16,028 bases of DNA from NCBI GenBank assembly GCA_016927175.1, contig JAFGNC010000411.1, positions 1 through 16,028 of the forward strand. Direction: 5' to 3'. Source of the stretch: Gammaproteobacteria bacterium (GTDB lineage Bacteria; Pseudomonadota; Gammaproteobacteria; Steroidobacterales; Rariloculaceae). Of this stretch, positions 1-5,639 are shown in pieces. The notes under the pieces were generated by a model. That model saw only the letters and a program-made list of their open reading frames with translations, made no database searches and was not told the origin of the DNA. The translations under genes and the position numbers were made by a program. The number at the start of each line of letters is the position of its first letter. Positions within the stretch are counted from its first letter, which is position 1.

Positions 1-341
1 CGCGGGTAGAGCCGGCTGCGCTCGTAGAGGTTCTCGGCGTAGCAGGCCGAGAACGCCGCGTAGGTCCTGCGGAAGGTTTCCGCGGCCGTCGTCTCGGCGT
101 CGGAGCGCTCGCGAAAGGTTTCTGGGGCCGTTCCCGGCACGGCATGGGCCAGCGCGCGCCGAATCAGCTCCTCGACGCCGTCGCCGATCCAGGACCGGGT
201 CTGGTCTTCGCTCGGGCGCGGCATATCGACGGCCGCGAGCGCCTCTCCCAGGCAGTGGTTGAGGTCGGGGGCCGAGTCGACCAGCGTGCCGTCCAGATCC
301 ACGGCCACGAGCCGAAGCTCGGCCCCGAGTGAGGACGTCAA
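1..341 (-). CDS. gph: phosphoglycolate phosphatase (HAD family), C-terminal part outside window
   Basis: Only the N-terminal 113 residues or so lie in the window; the rest is beyond the left edge. The product should hydrolyse 2-phosphoglycolate to glycolate and phosphate in the cytoplasm. Visible are HAD motif I VAVDLDGTLVDSAPDL (nucleophile Asp15, acid/base Asp17 from the proposed start) and the Gph-type cap helices with RSWIGDGVEELIRRALAHA, close to the RAWVGNG...ERALAH pattern of proteobacterial Gph/CbbZ. There is no ATG. I chose the TTG at 339-341 because it overlaps the dhaK stop in a TTGA, which suggests coupled translation. GTG codons shortly before motif I are alternatives, and no clear ribosome-binding site decides between them. 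It is the last visible gene of the aldolase-CbbY-DhaL-DhaK operon. The family call is firm; the start is uncertain. Confidence 0.88.
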   Translation of the reverse strand, partial: MTSSLGAELRLVAVDLDGTLVDSAPDLNHCLGEALAAVDMPRPSEDQTRSWIGDGVEELIRRALAHAVPGTAPETFRERSDAETTAAETFRRTYAAFSACYAENLYERSRLYP

Positions 342-1333
342 AATATGCGTGTCGCGATCTCGGCCGGGGCCGCCAGCAGGTCTTCGAGCTCGGAGTCGAG
401 ACGCAGCAGCGTCAGCGAGGCGCCGGCCATCTCGAGCGACGTGCAGTAGTTGCCGACATAGTTCCGCGCGATGGTCAGCCCGGCGTCGCTGCAGCGCTGC
501 GCAGCGCGGCGGTACAGCACGTAGAGCTCGCTGATCGGCGTGCCGCCCAGGCCGTTGATCATCAGGGCGACGCGGTCGCCGGACTTGAAGGGCAGGTCGG
601 ACGACACCGCATCGAAGATCTCGTCGACGATCGCGTCCGCGGGCTTCATCTTGTCGCGGCGGCGGCCCGGCTCGCCGTGGATGCCGACGCCGACTTCCAT
701 TTCGTCGTCGCCGATCTCGAAGATCGGCTTGCCCTTCGCCGGCGGCGTGCAGGACGTCAGCGCGACGCCCATCGAGCGGACCTGACTGTTGACCTTCTCG
801 GCGAGCTTCAGCAGATCGTCGAGGCTCGCGCCGCGTTCAGCCGCCGCTCCGCACGCCTTGATGACGAAGAAGTTGCCGGCGACGCCGCGGCGGCCGACGG
901 TATGCGTGCTGTCCTGCACGGCCACGTCGTCGTCGATGACGAAGCTCTTGACGTTGATGCCCTCGGCCTGCGCCATCTCGACCGCCATGTCCCAGTTCAT
1001 GCGGTCGCCCTGGTAATTGTTGATCAGCACGAGCACGCCTTTCGGCGAGTTCATCAGCTTGATGCACTCGTAGCAGAACTCCATCGGCGGAGCCGAGAAC
1101 ACGCCGCCGGGCGACGCCGCGTCGAGCATGCCCGGCCCGACAGCCATGATGTGTGCCGGCTCGTGACCGCTGCCGGAGCCCTGAATCACGGAGACCTTGT
1201 CGTTATGCGGCCGGTCCGCGCGATGGATGATGTTGTACTCCGGCACGTAACGAAGCATCTCCGGGTTCGCGAGCGCGACGCCTTCGAGCATCTCCGGAAC
1301 GAAATTGGCGGGATCGTTGACGAACTTCTTCAT
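338..1333 (-). CDS. dhaK: dihydroxyacetone kinase subunit DhaK
   Basis: This 331-residue protein is the substrate-binding subunit of a two-part dihydroxyacetone kinase. In this family the sugar is held covalently as a hemiaminal on a histidine while DhaL delivers the phosphate. The sequence is full length for DhaK. GSGSGHEPAH (residues 52-61) supplies the conserved substrate-pocket Gly/His, NNYQGDRMNWD contains Asp110, and GVGIHGEPG contains His219. These sit one residue after the E. coli numbering (His56, Asp109, His218). The ATG at 1331-1333 is preceded by a GGGGGA ribosome-binding site. It lies 58 bases after dhaL and overlaps the proposed gph start. DhaK paralogues can also phosphorylate other short ketoses such as erythrulose, so dihydroxyacetone is the likeliest substrate but is not proven. 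Confidence 0.96.
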   Translation of the reverse strand: MKKFVNDPANFVPEMLEGVALANPEMLRYVPEYNIIHRADRPHNDKVSVIQGSGSGHEPAHIMAVGPGMLDAASPGGVFSAPPMEFCYECIKLMNSPKGVLVLINNYQGDRMNWDMAVEMAQAEGINVKSFVIDDDVAVQDSTHTVGRRGVAGNFFVIKACGAAAERGASLDDLLKLAEKVNSQVRSMGVALTSCTPPAKGKPIFEIGDDEMEVGVGIHGEPGRRRDKMKPADAIVDEIFDAVSSDLPFKSGDRVALMINGLGGTPISELYVLYRRAAQRCSDAGLTIARNYVGNYCTSLEMAGASLTLLRLDSELEDLLAAPAEIATRIF

Positions 1334-1391
1334 TGGCTGTCCCCCGAATGTTTATCACTGTTGTCCGCTGGGTGTCGTCGGCCGGGCGCCG

Positions 1392-2048
1392 TCAGCTGGC
1401 CGTGTCGGTCTCGATGCCGACCTCCTTGCACAGGTCGTTCATCATGGTCGCCACGGCGACGATGCCGGGATCGGGCGTCCCTTTGCTGCGCTCGCCCGTA
1501 AACGACTGGCGGCCGCGCTTCGCGACCCAGTCCTTGGTCCGCTCGATCGCGTCGGTTGCGACGCGCGTGGCTTCGCGCAGCACTTCCCCGGCGTCGGCGT
1601 CCGACTTGCCGGCATACTCCCTGACCGTGTCGCGGATCGGGATCAGCGCGTCGAGCAGGGTCTTGTCGCCTGCTACCGCGCCGCCGCGCTGCTGGATGCC
1701 CTCGATGCTGGCCGACAGCATCTTCTCGAGGTCGTCGAGCGTCAGGGTCGTCTTGTCCTTGCTCAGGGCGCCTGCGCGCATGAACCCGGTTCCCCAGATG
1801 GGGCCGGAGCAGCCGCCGACGTGGCGGCTGATGATCATGCTGATCTTCAGCAGCAGGCCGCCGATCGAGCTCTTGTCGAGCTGGTCCCAGTCCTTTTGCA
1901 CGACGCGGAATCCCGAAGCGAGTGAGACGCCGAAATCGGCGTCCCCCGCGGCGGAATCGAGCTCCGAGAAGTACTGCTCGTTGCGCAGCGCCGTATCGGC
2001 GATCGTCTTGATGGCCAGCTCGACGTCTTGGATCGTGATTTCCTTCAT
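1392..2048 (-). CDS. dhaL: dihydroxyacetone kinase subunit DhaL
   Basis: This 218-residue protein is the nucleotide-binding DAK2-type subunit that works with DhaK. In the family three aspartates coordinate two Mg ions around ADP or ATP. They are visible as Asp31, Asp36 and Asp38 in the stretch LDSAAGDADFGVSLASGF. The usual signature is GDGDHG, so here Gly is replaced by Ala and His by Phe. GGCSGPIWGTGFM (about residues 78-90) and GDKTLLDALIP (about 127-137) are the other conserved nucleotide-lid segments. The C-terminal SFTGERSKGTPDPGIVAV (around residues 185-203) fits the family's closing motif. The ATG follows a GGAG ribosome-binding site 31 bases after the CbbY-like gene. No DhaM (PTS-type phosphoryl donor) gene is in the window, so the donor could be ATP directly or an unlinked DhaM. 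Confidence 0.95.
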   Translation of the reverse strand: MKEITIQDVELAIKTIADTALRNEQYFSELDSAAGDADFGVSLASGFRVVQKDWDQLDKSSIGGLLLKISMIISRHVGGCSGPIWGTGFMRAGALSKDKTTLTLDDLEKMLSASIEGIQQRGGAVAGDKTLLDALIPIRDTVREYAGKSDADAGEVLREATRVATDAIERTKDWVAKRGRQSFTGERSKGTPDPGIVAVATMMNDLCKEVGIETDTAS

Positions 2049-2079
2049 TTTCGTTGTCTCCGGGAGCGGATCGGAACGG

Positions 2080-2796
2080 CTAGGCAGCCCGCTGCGCGAC
2101 GAGCGCTTCGAGATCGCTCAGCGTCACGACGGGATTCGGCGCGTCGCCCAGCTCCGGCACGACCTTCGCCGCTCCGTCGAAATCCTCGTCCACGGTGTAC
2201 GTGCTCGTCGTGATCAGGCATGTCATGCCGGCGCCGAGCGCCGACAGCAGGCCGTTGCGGCTGTCCTCGATGACCATGCAGCTCGCGCCGGGCACGCCGA
2301 GCCGCGCCTTTGCGAGATTGTAGATCTCCGGGTCGGGCTTCTTCCTGGACACCACGTCCCCGGCCAGCACGAACTCGAACTTCTGCTTTCTCTCCGGGCC
2401 CATCAGGTCGAGCACGCCGTTGACCGACAGCGCGTTGGACGTCGTGCAGACGCCGAGACGGACGCCCGCCGCCGCCGCCTCGTCCACGAGCCGGACGATA
2501 CCCGAGCGCAGCGGCAGCTGGCCGCTCGAGATGATCTCCATGAAGATGGCGGTCTTGCGCTTGTGCAGATCCGCGACGAGGACGTCCTTGTTCGCATCCT
2601 CCGGCCAGCCGGCGGACTCGAAATAGCCCCGGATCCGCTCCTTGCCGCCGGCGATCTTCAGCAGCTCGCCGTACAGCTCGACGTCCCAGAACGCGTCCAG
2701 ACCGAACTCCGAGAACGTGCGGTTGAACGCGACGCGGTGACCGTCCCTCTCGGTGTCGACCAGCACACCGTCGCAGTCGAAAATTAACGCCTTCAT
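2080..2796 (-). CDS. CbbY-like HAD phosphatase (xylulose-1,5-bisphosphatase type)
   Basis: This is a 238-residue cytoplasmic HAD hydrolase. Motif I is FDCDGVLVDTE (Asp7 nucleophile, Asp9 acid/base), motif II is CTTSN (Thr118-Ser120), motif III is RKKPDPEIY (Lys152/Lys153) and motif IV is VIEDSRNGL (Glu177, Asp178). The cap segment AFNRTFSEFGLDAFWD (about residues 23-38) followed by YGELLKIAGGKERIRGYF is the pattern of CbbY from Calvin-cycle operons. CbbY removes a phosphate from the RuBisCO inhibitor xylulose-1,5-bisphosphate to give xylulose 5-phosphate. No RuBisCO is visible here, so the substrate may be another sugar bisphosphate. It sits 18 bases after the aldolase stop with no strong ribosome-binding site, suggesting coupled translation. 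A beta-phosphoglucomutase-like role is less likely, because the cap matches CbbY better. Confidence 0.85.
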   Translation of the reverse strand: MKALIFDCDGVLVDTERDGHRVAFNRTFSEFGLDAFWDVELYGELLKIAGGKERIRGYFESAGWPEDANKDVLVADLHKRKTAIFMEIISSGQLPLRSGIVRLVDEAAAAGVRLGVCTTSNALSVNGVLDLMGPERKQKFEFVLAGDVVSRKKPDPEIYNLAKARLGVPGASCMVIEDSRNGLLSALGAGMTCLITTSTYTVDEDFDGAAKVVPELGDAPNPVVTLSDLEALVAQRAA

Positions 2797-2814
2797 GTCG
2801 CCGTCAGCGCAACA

Positions 2815-3693
2815 TCAGGCCACTTTCGACAGCACGTCGCCGGCGCGGTTGGCGCCGCCGAACTGCTCGATCTTGGACTTGAACAGATCCTTCATCGCCT
2901 GGAACTGCGCGCCGAGCACGCGAAGCGGCTCGTAGTCGCTCGGCTTTTCACGATGGTAGTTCACGAAGCTGTCGATGAAGACGTGCTTCAGGTTCGTCGA
3001 AATGTTGATCTTCGCGCAGCCGAGCTTGATGCAGCGCTGAATCACCTCGTCGGAGAGCCCCGTGCCGCCGTGCAGCGCCATCGGCGTGTTGGTCCTGCGG
3101 TTGATCTCCTCGATCAATTCGAACGCGACCTTGGGCTCGCCCTTGTAATAGCCGTGCGCCGTGCCGATGGCGGCGGCGAACGCGGACAGGTCGAGCTCAC
3201 GGCAGAACTTCTCCGCCTCGTTCGGATCCGTCAGGTGCGACTCTTCCTCGGTCACGACCATGTCGTCCTCGACACCGAGGATCTGGCCGATCTCCGCCTC
3301 GACGCCGACGTTGGCGGCCGTGGCGAGGTCGACGACCTTTCGCGACAGCTCGAGGTTCTTCTCGAACGGATGATCCGACGCGTCGATCATGACCGACGTC
3401 CAGCCCATCTCGATGCACTTGCGGATCATGTCGAAATCCTTGCCGTGATCGAGGTGCAGGACCGCCGGAATCGGCGAGTCCGCGGCGATCTCGCGCATCC
3501 ATTCGACGAGCGCGCGATGGCCGTAGTAATTGATCGTCTTGGCAGACGTCTGGATGATGACCGGAGCGTTCAGCTCTTCGGCTGCGGCGACCATCGCCTT
3601 CATCGACGCATAGTCGAGGGGGTTGAATGCAGCGACGGCATATCCCTTTGATTTCGCTTCGGCCAGTACCGGTTTCAGATTGACCAGCGGCAT
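2815..3693 (-). CDS. class II (zinc) ketose-bisphosphate aldolase, GatY/KbaY/Fba type
   Basis: This 292-residue cytoplasmic aldolase cleaves or condenses DHAP with an aldehyde. LHLDHGKDFD (residues 79-88) gives the catalytic Asp82 and zinc ligand His83. AIGTAHGYYKGEPKV has His180, and MALHGGTGLSDE has His208 and the phosphate-binding Gly loop. KINISTNLK (228-236) supplies the second phosphate and substrate contacts. Asp82, His83, His180 and His208 fall at the same numbers as in E. coli tagatose-bisphosphate aldolase GatY, placing it in the short, non-FbaA branch of class II. Whether it prefers fructose, tagatose or a shorter ketose bisphosphate cannot be read from the sequence. GatY needs the GatZ subunit for stability, and no GatZ is present here. 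The start has a GGAG ribosome-binding site. It is the first gene of the operon, behind a predicted promoter. Confidence 0.92.
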   Translation of the reverse strand: MPLVNLKPVLAEAKSKGYAVAAFNPLDYASMKAMVAAAEELNAPVIIQTSAKTINYYGHRALVEWMREIAADSPIPAVLHLDHGKDFDMIRKCIEMGWTSVMIDASDHPFEKNLELSRKVVDLATAANVGVEAEIGQILGVEDDMVVTEEESHLTDPNEAEKFCRELDLSAFAAAIGTAHGYYKGEPKVAFELIEEINRRTNTPMALHGGTGLSDEVIQRCIKLGCAKINISTNLKHVFIDSFVNYHREKPSDYEPLRVLGAQFQAMKDLFKSKIEQFGGANRAGDVLSKVA

Positions 3694-3753
3694 GCCATTC
3701 TCCTTCGCCGCGAGGGCTGGTTTGCTTGAGTTCGGGTTCGGAATCAGCCTGAC

Positions 3754-3782
3754 AATATACTTTATAAGAAGCAGCTTGTCGC
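3754..3782 (-). promoter_or_regulatory. predicted sigma-70 promoter of the aldolase-dhaLK operon
   Basis: On the minus strand GCGACA (3777-3782, 4 of 6 matches to TTGACA) and TATATT (3754-3759, 5 of 6 to TATAAT) are separated by 17 bases. The AT-rich patch stands out in otherwise GC-rich DNA. Transcription would start near 3747, giving a leader of about 54 bases before the aldolase ATG. This is prediction only. Confidence 0.5.
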
Positions 3783-3931
3783 ATCCGCGACACGGGCAGC
3801 GGGAGCGGCCGGCGGCTTCCGGGGGCGGCGGGATCCGGGCTTCGAGCGGTGCTGAGCGCGGCGGAGCTTTGCGGCCGGCGCCGCGGAGCGGACGGGACTA
3901 TTCGGCGATCGGTGCGGCGGATCGCCGGGCG

Positions 3932-3981
3932 GATCGGTCCGGCAAAAAAACGGGCAGATCGGCCAGGCAAAAAAAATGCGG
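3932..3981. repeat. imperfect 25-base tandem duplication with A-tracts
   Basis: Two adjacent 25-base units (3932-3956 and 3957-3981) both begin GATCGG and contain GGCAAAAAAA at the same offset; about two thirds of positions match. The second unit's A-tract is the T-run of the intrinsic terminator on the minus strand. The first gives a second T-run just downstream without a good stem. It may be a local duplication of terminator sequence. Confidence 0.5.
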
Positions 3982-4001
3982 TGCCGGAGTCCGGCACCGC
4001 A
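3969..4001 (-). terminator. strong rho-independent terminator of the PQQ dehydrogenase 1 - DUF6152 unit
   Basis: Arms TGCGGTGCCGGA (3977-3988) and TCCGGCACCGCA (3990-4001) are perfect complements around a tight loop. Read on the minus strand the hairpin is followed at once by eight T residues (3969-3976). It lies 42 bases past the DUF6152 stop, so it should end transcription of the minus-strand unit and insulate the aldolase promoter. Confidence 0.92.
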
Positions 4002-4043
4002 TGATCTTCGTGTCGTGGCTGGCCGTGCGCCGGCCGGTGGGTC

Positions 4044-4445
4044 TTATTCAGGTCCCGCCGTGCCGCCGAGCTCGAGCGTCCTGCCGTCGGGGAACTCGAT
4101 GTCCCGCGCGTTGGCCCGGAGCGAGCCGTCTTTCGCCTGGAAACCCTCGACCTTGACCTTCGTGCCTGCGGGAAGAGTGTCCCGCGTCCAGCCCCGGCGC
4201 AGCAGCGCGCTCGGCGCCCCGCCTTCCACCTTCCAGCGCTCGACGGAGCCGTCGTCCTTCGCGACGTCGATGTGCAGCCACGAATGAGGGTTGACCCACT
4301 CCATCATGACCACTTCGCCTTCCAGCGTGACAGGGGCGTTGCGGTCGAACTCGGCCGCGAACGAGTGGTGCGCCAGAACCTGGCCGGCCGACATCGACAA
4401 CAGCACACCGGCTCCAGCCACAACGCTCATCAGTTTTGCTCGCAT
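4044..4445 (-). CDS. DUF6152 family secreted protein
   Basis: This 133-residue protein has an N-terminal export signal (residues 1 to about 25, ending GQVLA before HHSFAAEFD). The mature part shows the DUF6152 pattern: HHSFAAEFD at the mature N-terminus, V.LEGEVV in the first strand, then EWVNPHSWLHIDV (49-61) and a later GTKVKVEGF strand. It is probably a small beta-rich periplasmic protein; no catalytic function is established. The paired histidines after the cleavage site and the NPHSWLHI motif could bind metal, but that is inference. The ATG has an AGGAGA ribosome-binding site. It is the last gene before a strong terminator, 150 bases after the 273-residue secreted protein. I know DUF6152 genes to recur near PQQ dehydrogenases and similar secreted proteins. 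Confidence 0.88.
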   Translation of the reverse strand: MRAKLMSVVAGAGVLLSMSAGQVLAHHSFAAEFDRNAPVTLEGEVVMMEWVNPHSWLHIDVAKDDGSVERWKVEGGAPSALLRRGWTRDTLPAGTKVKVEGFQAKDGSLRANARDIEFPDGRTLELGGTAGPE

Positions 4446-4595
4446 CGTGTCTATCTCCTGTAGATCAAATACTTCATTTTCCGCAGTGGTCCGCGCTGTT
4501 GCGGCGACGCGCCGTGGCGCCCTCGAATACCCACGTTGATGCCATTTTAGACCAGACGACGCTTAATGGTTCCTGAACCCCCGCCGCGCGCGTTC

Positions 4596-5417
4596 CTACT
4601 CCTGCGACTCTTCTTCGTCGGGGAGTCCTTCGAGCAGATCGTGGTACAGCAGCATGTCCGTGAACGGCACGCACTTGTACTCGAGCAGCTGCTGGTTCTC
4701 GTCGACGATCCGGTAGAGCGGCATCTCGATCGTCCACGGCTCCGAGTACGTCTGCGGATCCTCGAGAGTGGCCTCGTACTGGATGTGATCCGGCCCGATC
4801 AGCGTGAAGCGCTCGGTCACCGTCAGCTGGTTGCTGTGGTGATTACCGGCGCGATCGAGCCATGTCTGGCCGTTGAAGCCCGTCGTCTCGACGACGAGGG
4901 TGTCGTCCTCCCAGCGGCCGTTCGAGTAACCCATCCAAGTGTCGACGACCGCCTCGGCGTGCTCCTCGAGATTGATGACCCTGTTCGTGCTCGCGAACGG
5001 GTAGACCATCAGGATGTCGCCGTCTCCCTGGAAGATCTGGAACGGGAACGGCATATAAGTCGCGCGCGGGATGCCCGGCATGTAGCACTTGACGACCGGG
5101 TCGGCTTCCGGCCAGTTGGCGCGGTTCTCGTCCCGCTTCTGTCGCGCCTCGGGCAGATACGGTATCTCGCCTTCGCGGACGACGCTCTGGCCCGCCGGAA
5201 TCGCACCGAGCGCGCCGAGCTGCCAGAATTCTTCCAGCGCTTCGGCCGAATGAGCCTCGAGATTCCAGTGCGCCGTGTTCAGCGCCTGCCATATGCCGTT
5301 CAGGTTCGGGTGGCCCAGGATGCGTTCCGGACGCTCTTGTTGTTGGGCCTGTACGGCGCCGACGGCCAAGGAAGCCGCTGCGGCCGTCACCAGTGCGCCC
5401 GTGAATCGATTTCGCAT
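4596..5417 (-). CDS. secreted protein of unknown function, homologous to the 7773-8789 product
   Basis: This 273-residue protein has a clear signal peptide (MRNRFTGALVTAAAASLAVGAVQA, residues 1-24) and a mature start rich in Gln. I do not recognise a named enzyme family. The middle and C-terminal part (about residues 106-255) carries a conserved core: PVVKCYMPGIPR, then WMGYSNGRWEDDTLVVETTGFNG, then LTVTERFTLIGPDHIQYEATLEDP and a final LEYKC. The same core appears in the 338-residue product on the other strand. Alternating hydrophobic strands and turns suggest a beta-rich fold. The start has a GGAG ribosome-binding site. It sits between PQQ dehydrogenase 1 and DUF6152 on the same strand, so a role in the same periplasmic oxidation pathway is plausible. 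The tail is very acidic (DEEESQE). Confidence 0.85.
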   Translation of the reverse strand: MRNRFTGALVTAAAASLAVGAVQAQQQERPERILGHPNLNGIWQALNTAHWNLEAHSAEALEEFWQLGALGAIPAGQSVVREGEIPYLPEARQKRDENRANWPEADPVVKCYMPGIPRATYMPFPFQIFQGDGDILMVYPFASTNRVINLEEHAEAVVDTWMGYSNGRWEDDTLVVETTGFNGQTWLDRAGNHHSNQLTVTERFTLIGPDHIQYEATLEDPQTYSEPWTIEMPLYRIVDENQQLLEYKCVPFTDMLLYHDLLEGLPDEEESQE

Positions 5418-5462
5418 GTGCCGACTCTCCTCTCACTCGATTGCCGAGATCTGCTTTCGCGG

Positions 5463-5492
5463 ATGTTAAAGGAACCGCGGCCCGCTAGTCAC
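5463..5492 (-). promoter_or_regulatory. possible weak promoter before the 273-residue secreted protein
   Basis: On the minus strand GTGACT (5487-5492) and TAACAT (5463-5468) are 18 bases apart, each matching the sigma-70 consensus at 4 of 6 positions. It would allow the last two genes of the unit to be expressed apart from PQQ dehydrogenase 1. The match is weak. Confidence 0.22.
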
Positions 5493-5493
5493 G

Positions 5494-5551
5494 GCGCGCC
5501 TCCGGCTCGTCCTCCCCGAGCGCGGCCGGGACCGCGCCTCGGGAGGCGCGC
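5494..5551. other. large imperfect hairpin between PQQ dehydrogenase 1 and the next gene
   Basis: Outer arms GCGCGCCTCC (5494-5503) and GGAGGCGCGC (5542-5551) are perfect complements. Inside them CCGAGCGCGG and CCGCGCCTCGG pair with one bulged base around a CCGGGA loop. No T-run follows on either strand, so it is more likely an mRNA-stabilising or attenuating structure than a classical terminator. Confidence 0.45.
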
Positions 5552-5602
5552 GACGGCAACCCTACTTCGGCGCTGCCGCCGCACATCTTAATTTTTCTCG
5601 GT

Positions 5603-5624
5603 CAGCCGCCTCAGGCGGCGGCTG
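5603..5624 (-). terminator. weak hairpin just after PQQ dehydrogenase 1
   Basis: An 8-base stem CAGCCGCC / GGCGGCTG (5603-5610 and 5617-5624) lies 15 bases beyond the PQQ dehydrogenase 1 stop on the minus strand. What follows in that direction is not T-rich, so it probably slows transcription or protects the 3' end rather than terminating efficiently. Confidence 0.3.
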
Positions 5625-5639
5625 CTCCCGGCCGCGGCG

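Larger units (their letters stand above)
3694..4043. other. 350-base intergenic region with no gene
   Basis: This gap separates the aldolase operon from the DUF6152 gene. It holds the predicted aldolase promoter at its left end and the terminator of the upstream minus-strand unit at its right end. Between them (about 3783-3930) is very GC-rich sequence with repeated GATCGG/GGATCGCC-like words and no convincing reading frame. The open frames crossing it are continuations of shadow frames and lack family similarity. Confidence 0.6.

Noticed and set aside
1333..2787. 484-residue and other plus-strand frames across dhaL and the CbbY-like gene
   Set aside because: Shadow frames; the opposite strand carries recognisable full-length enzymes.
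3197..3997. 266-residue minus-strand frame starting in the intergenic region before the aldolase
   Set aside because: It runs through the terminator hairpin and then out of frame across the aldolase; no motif and no ribosome-binding site.
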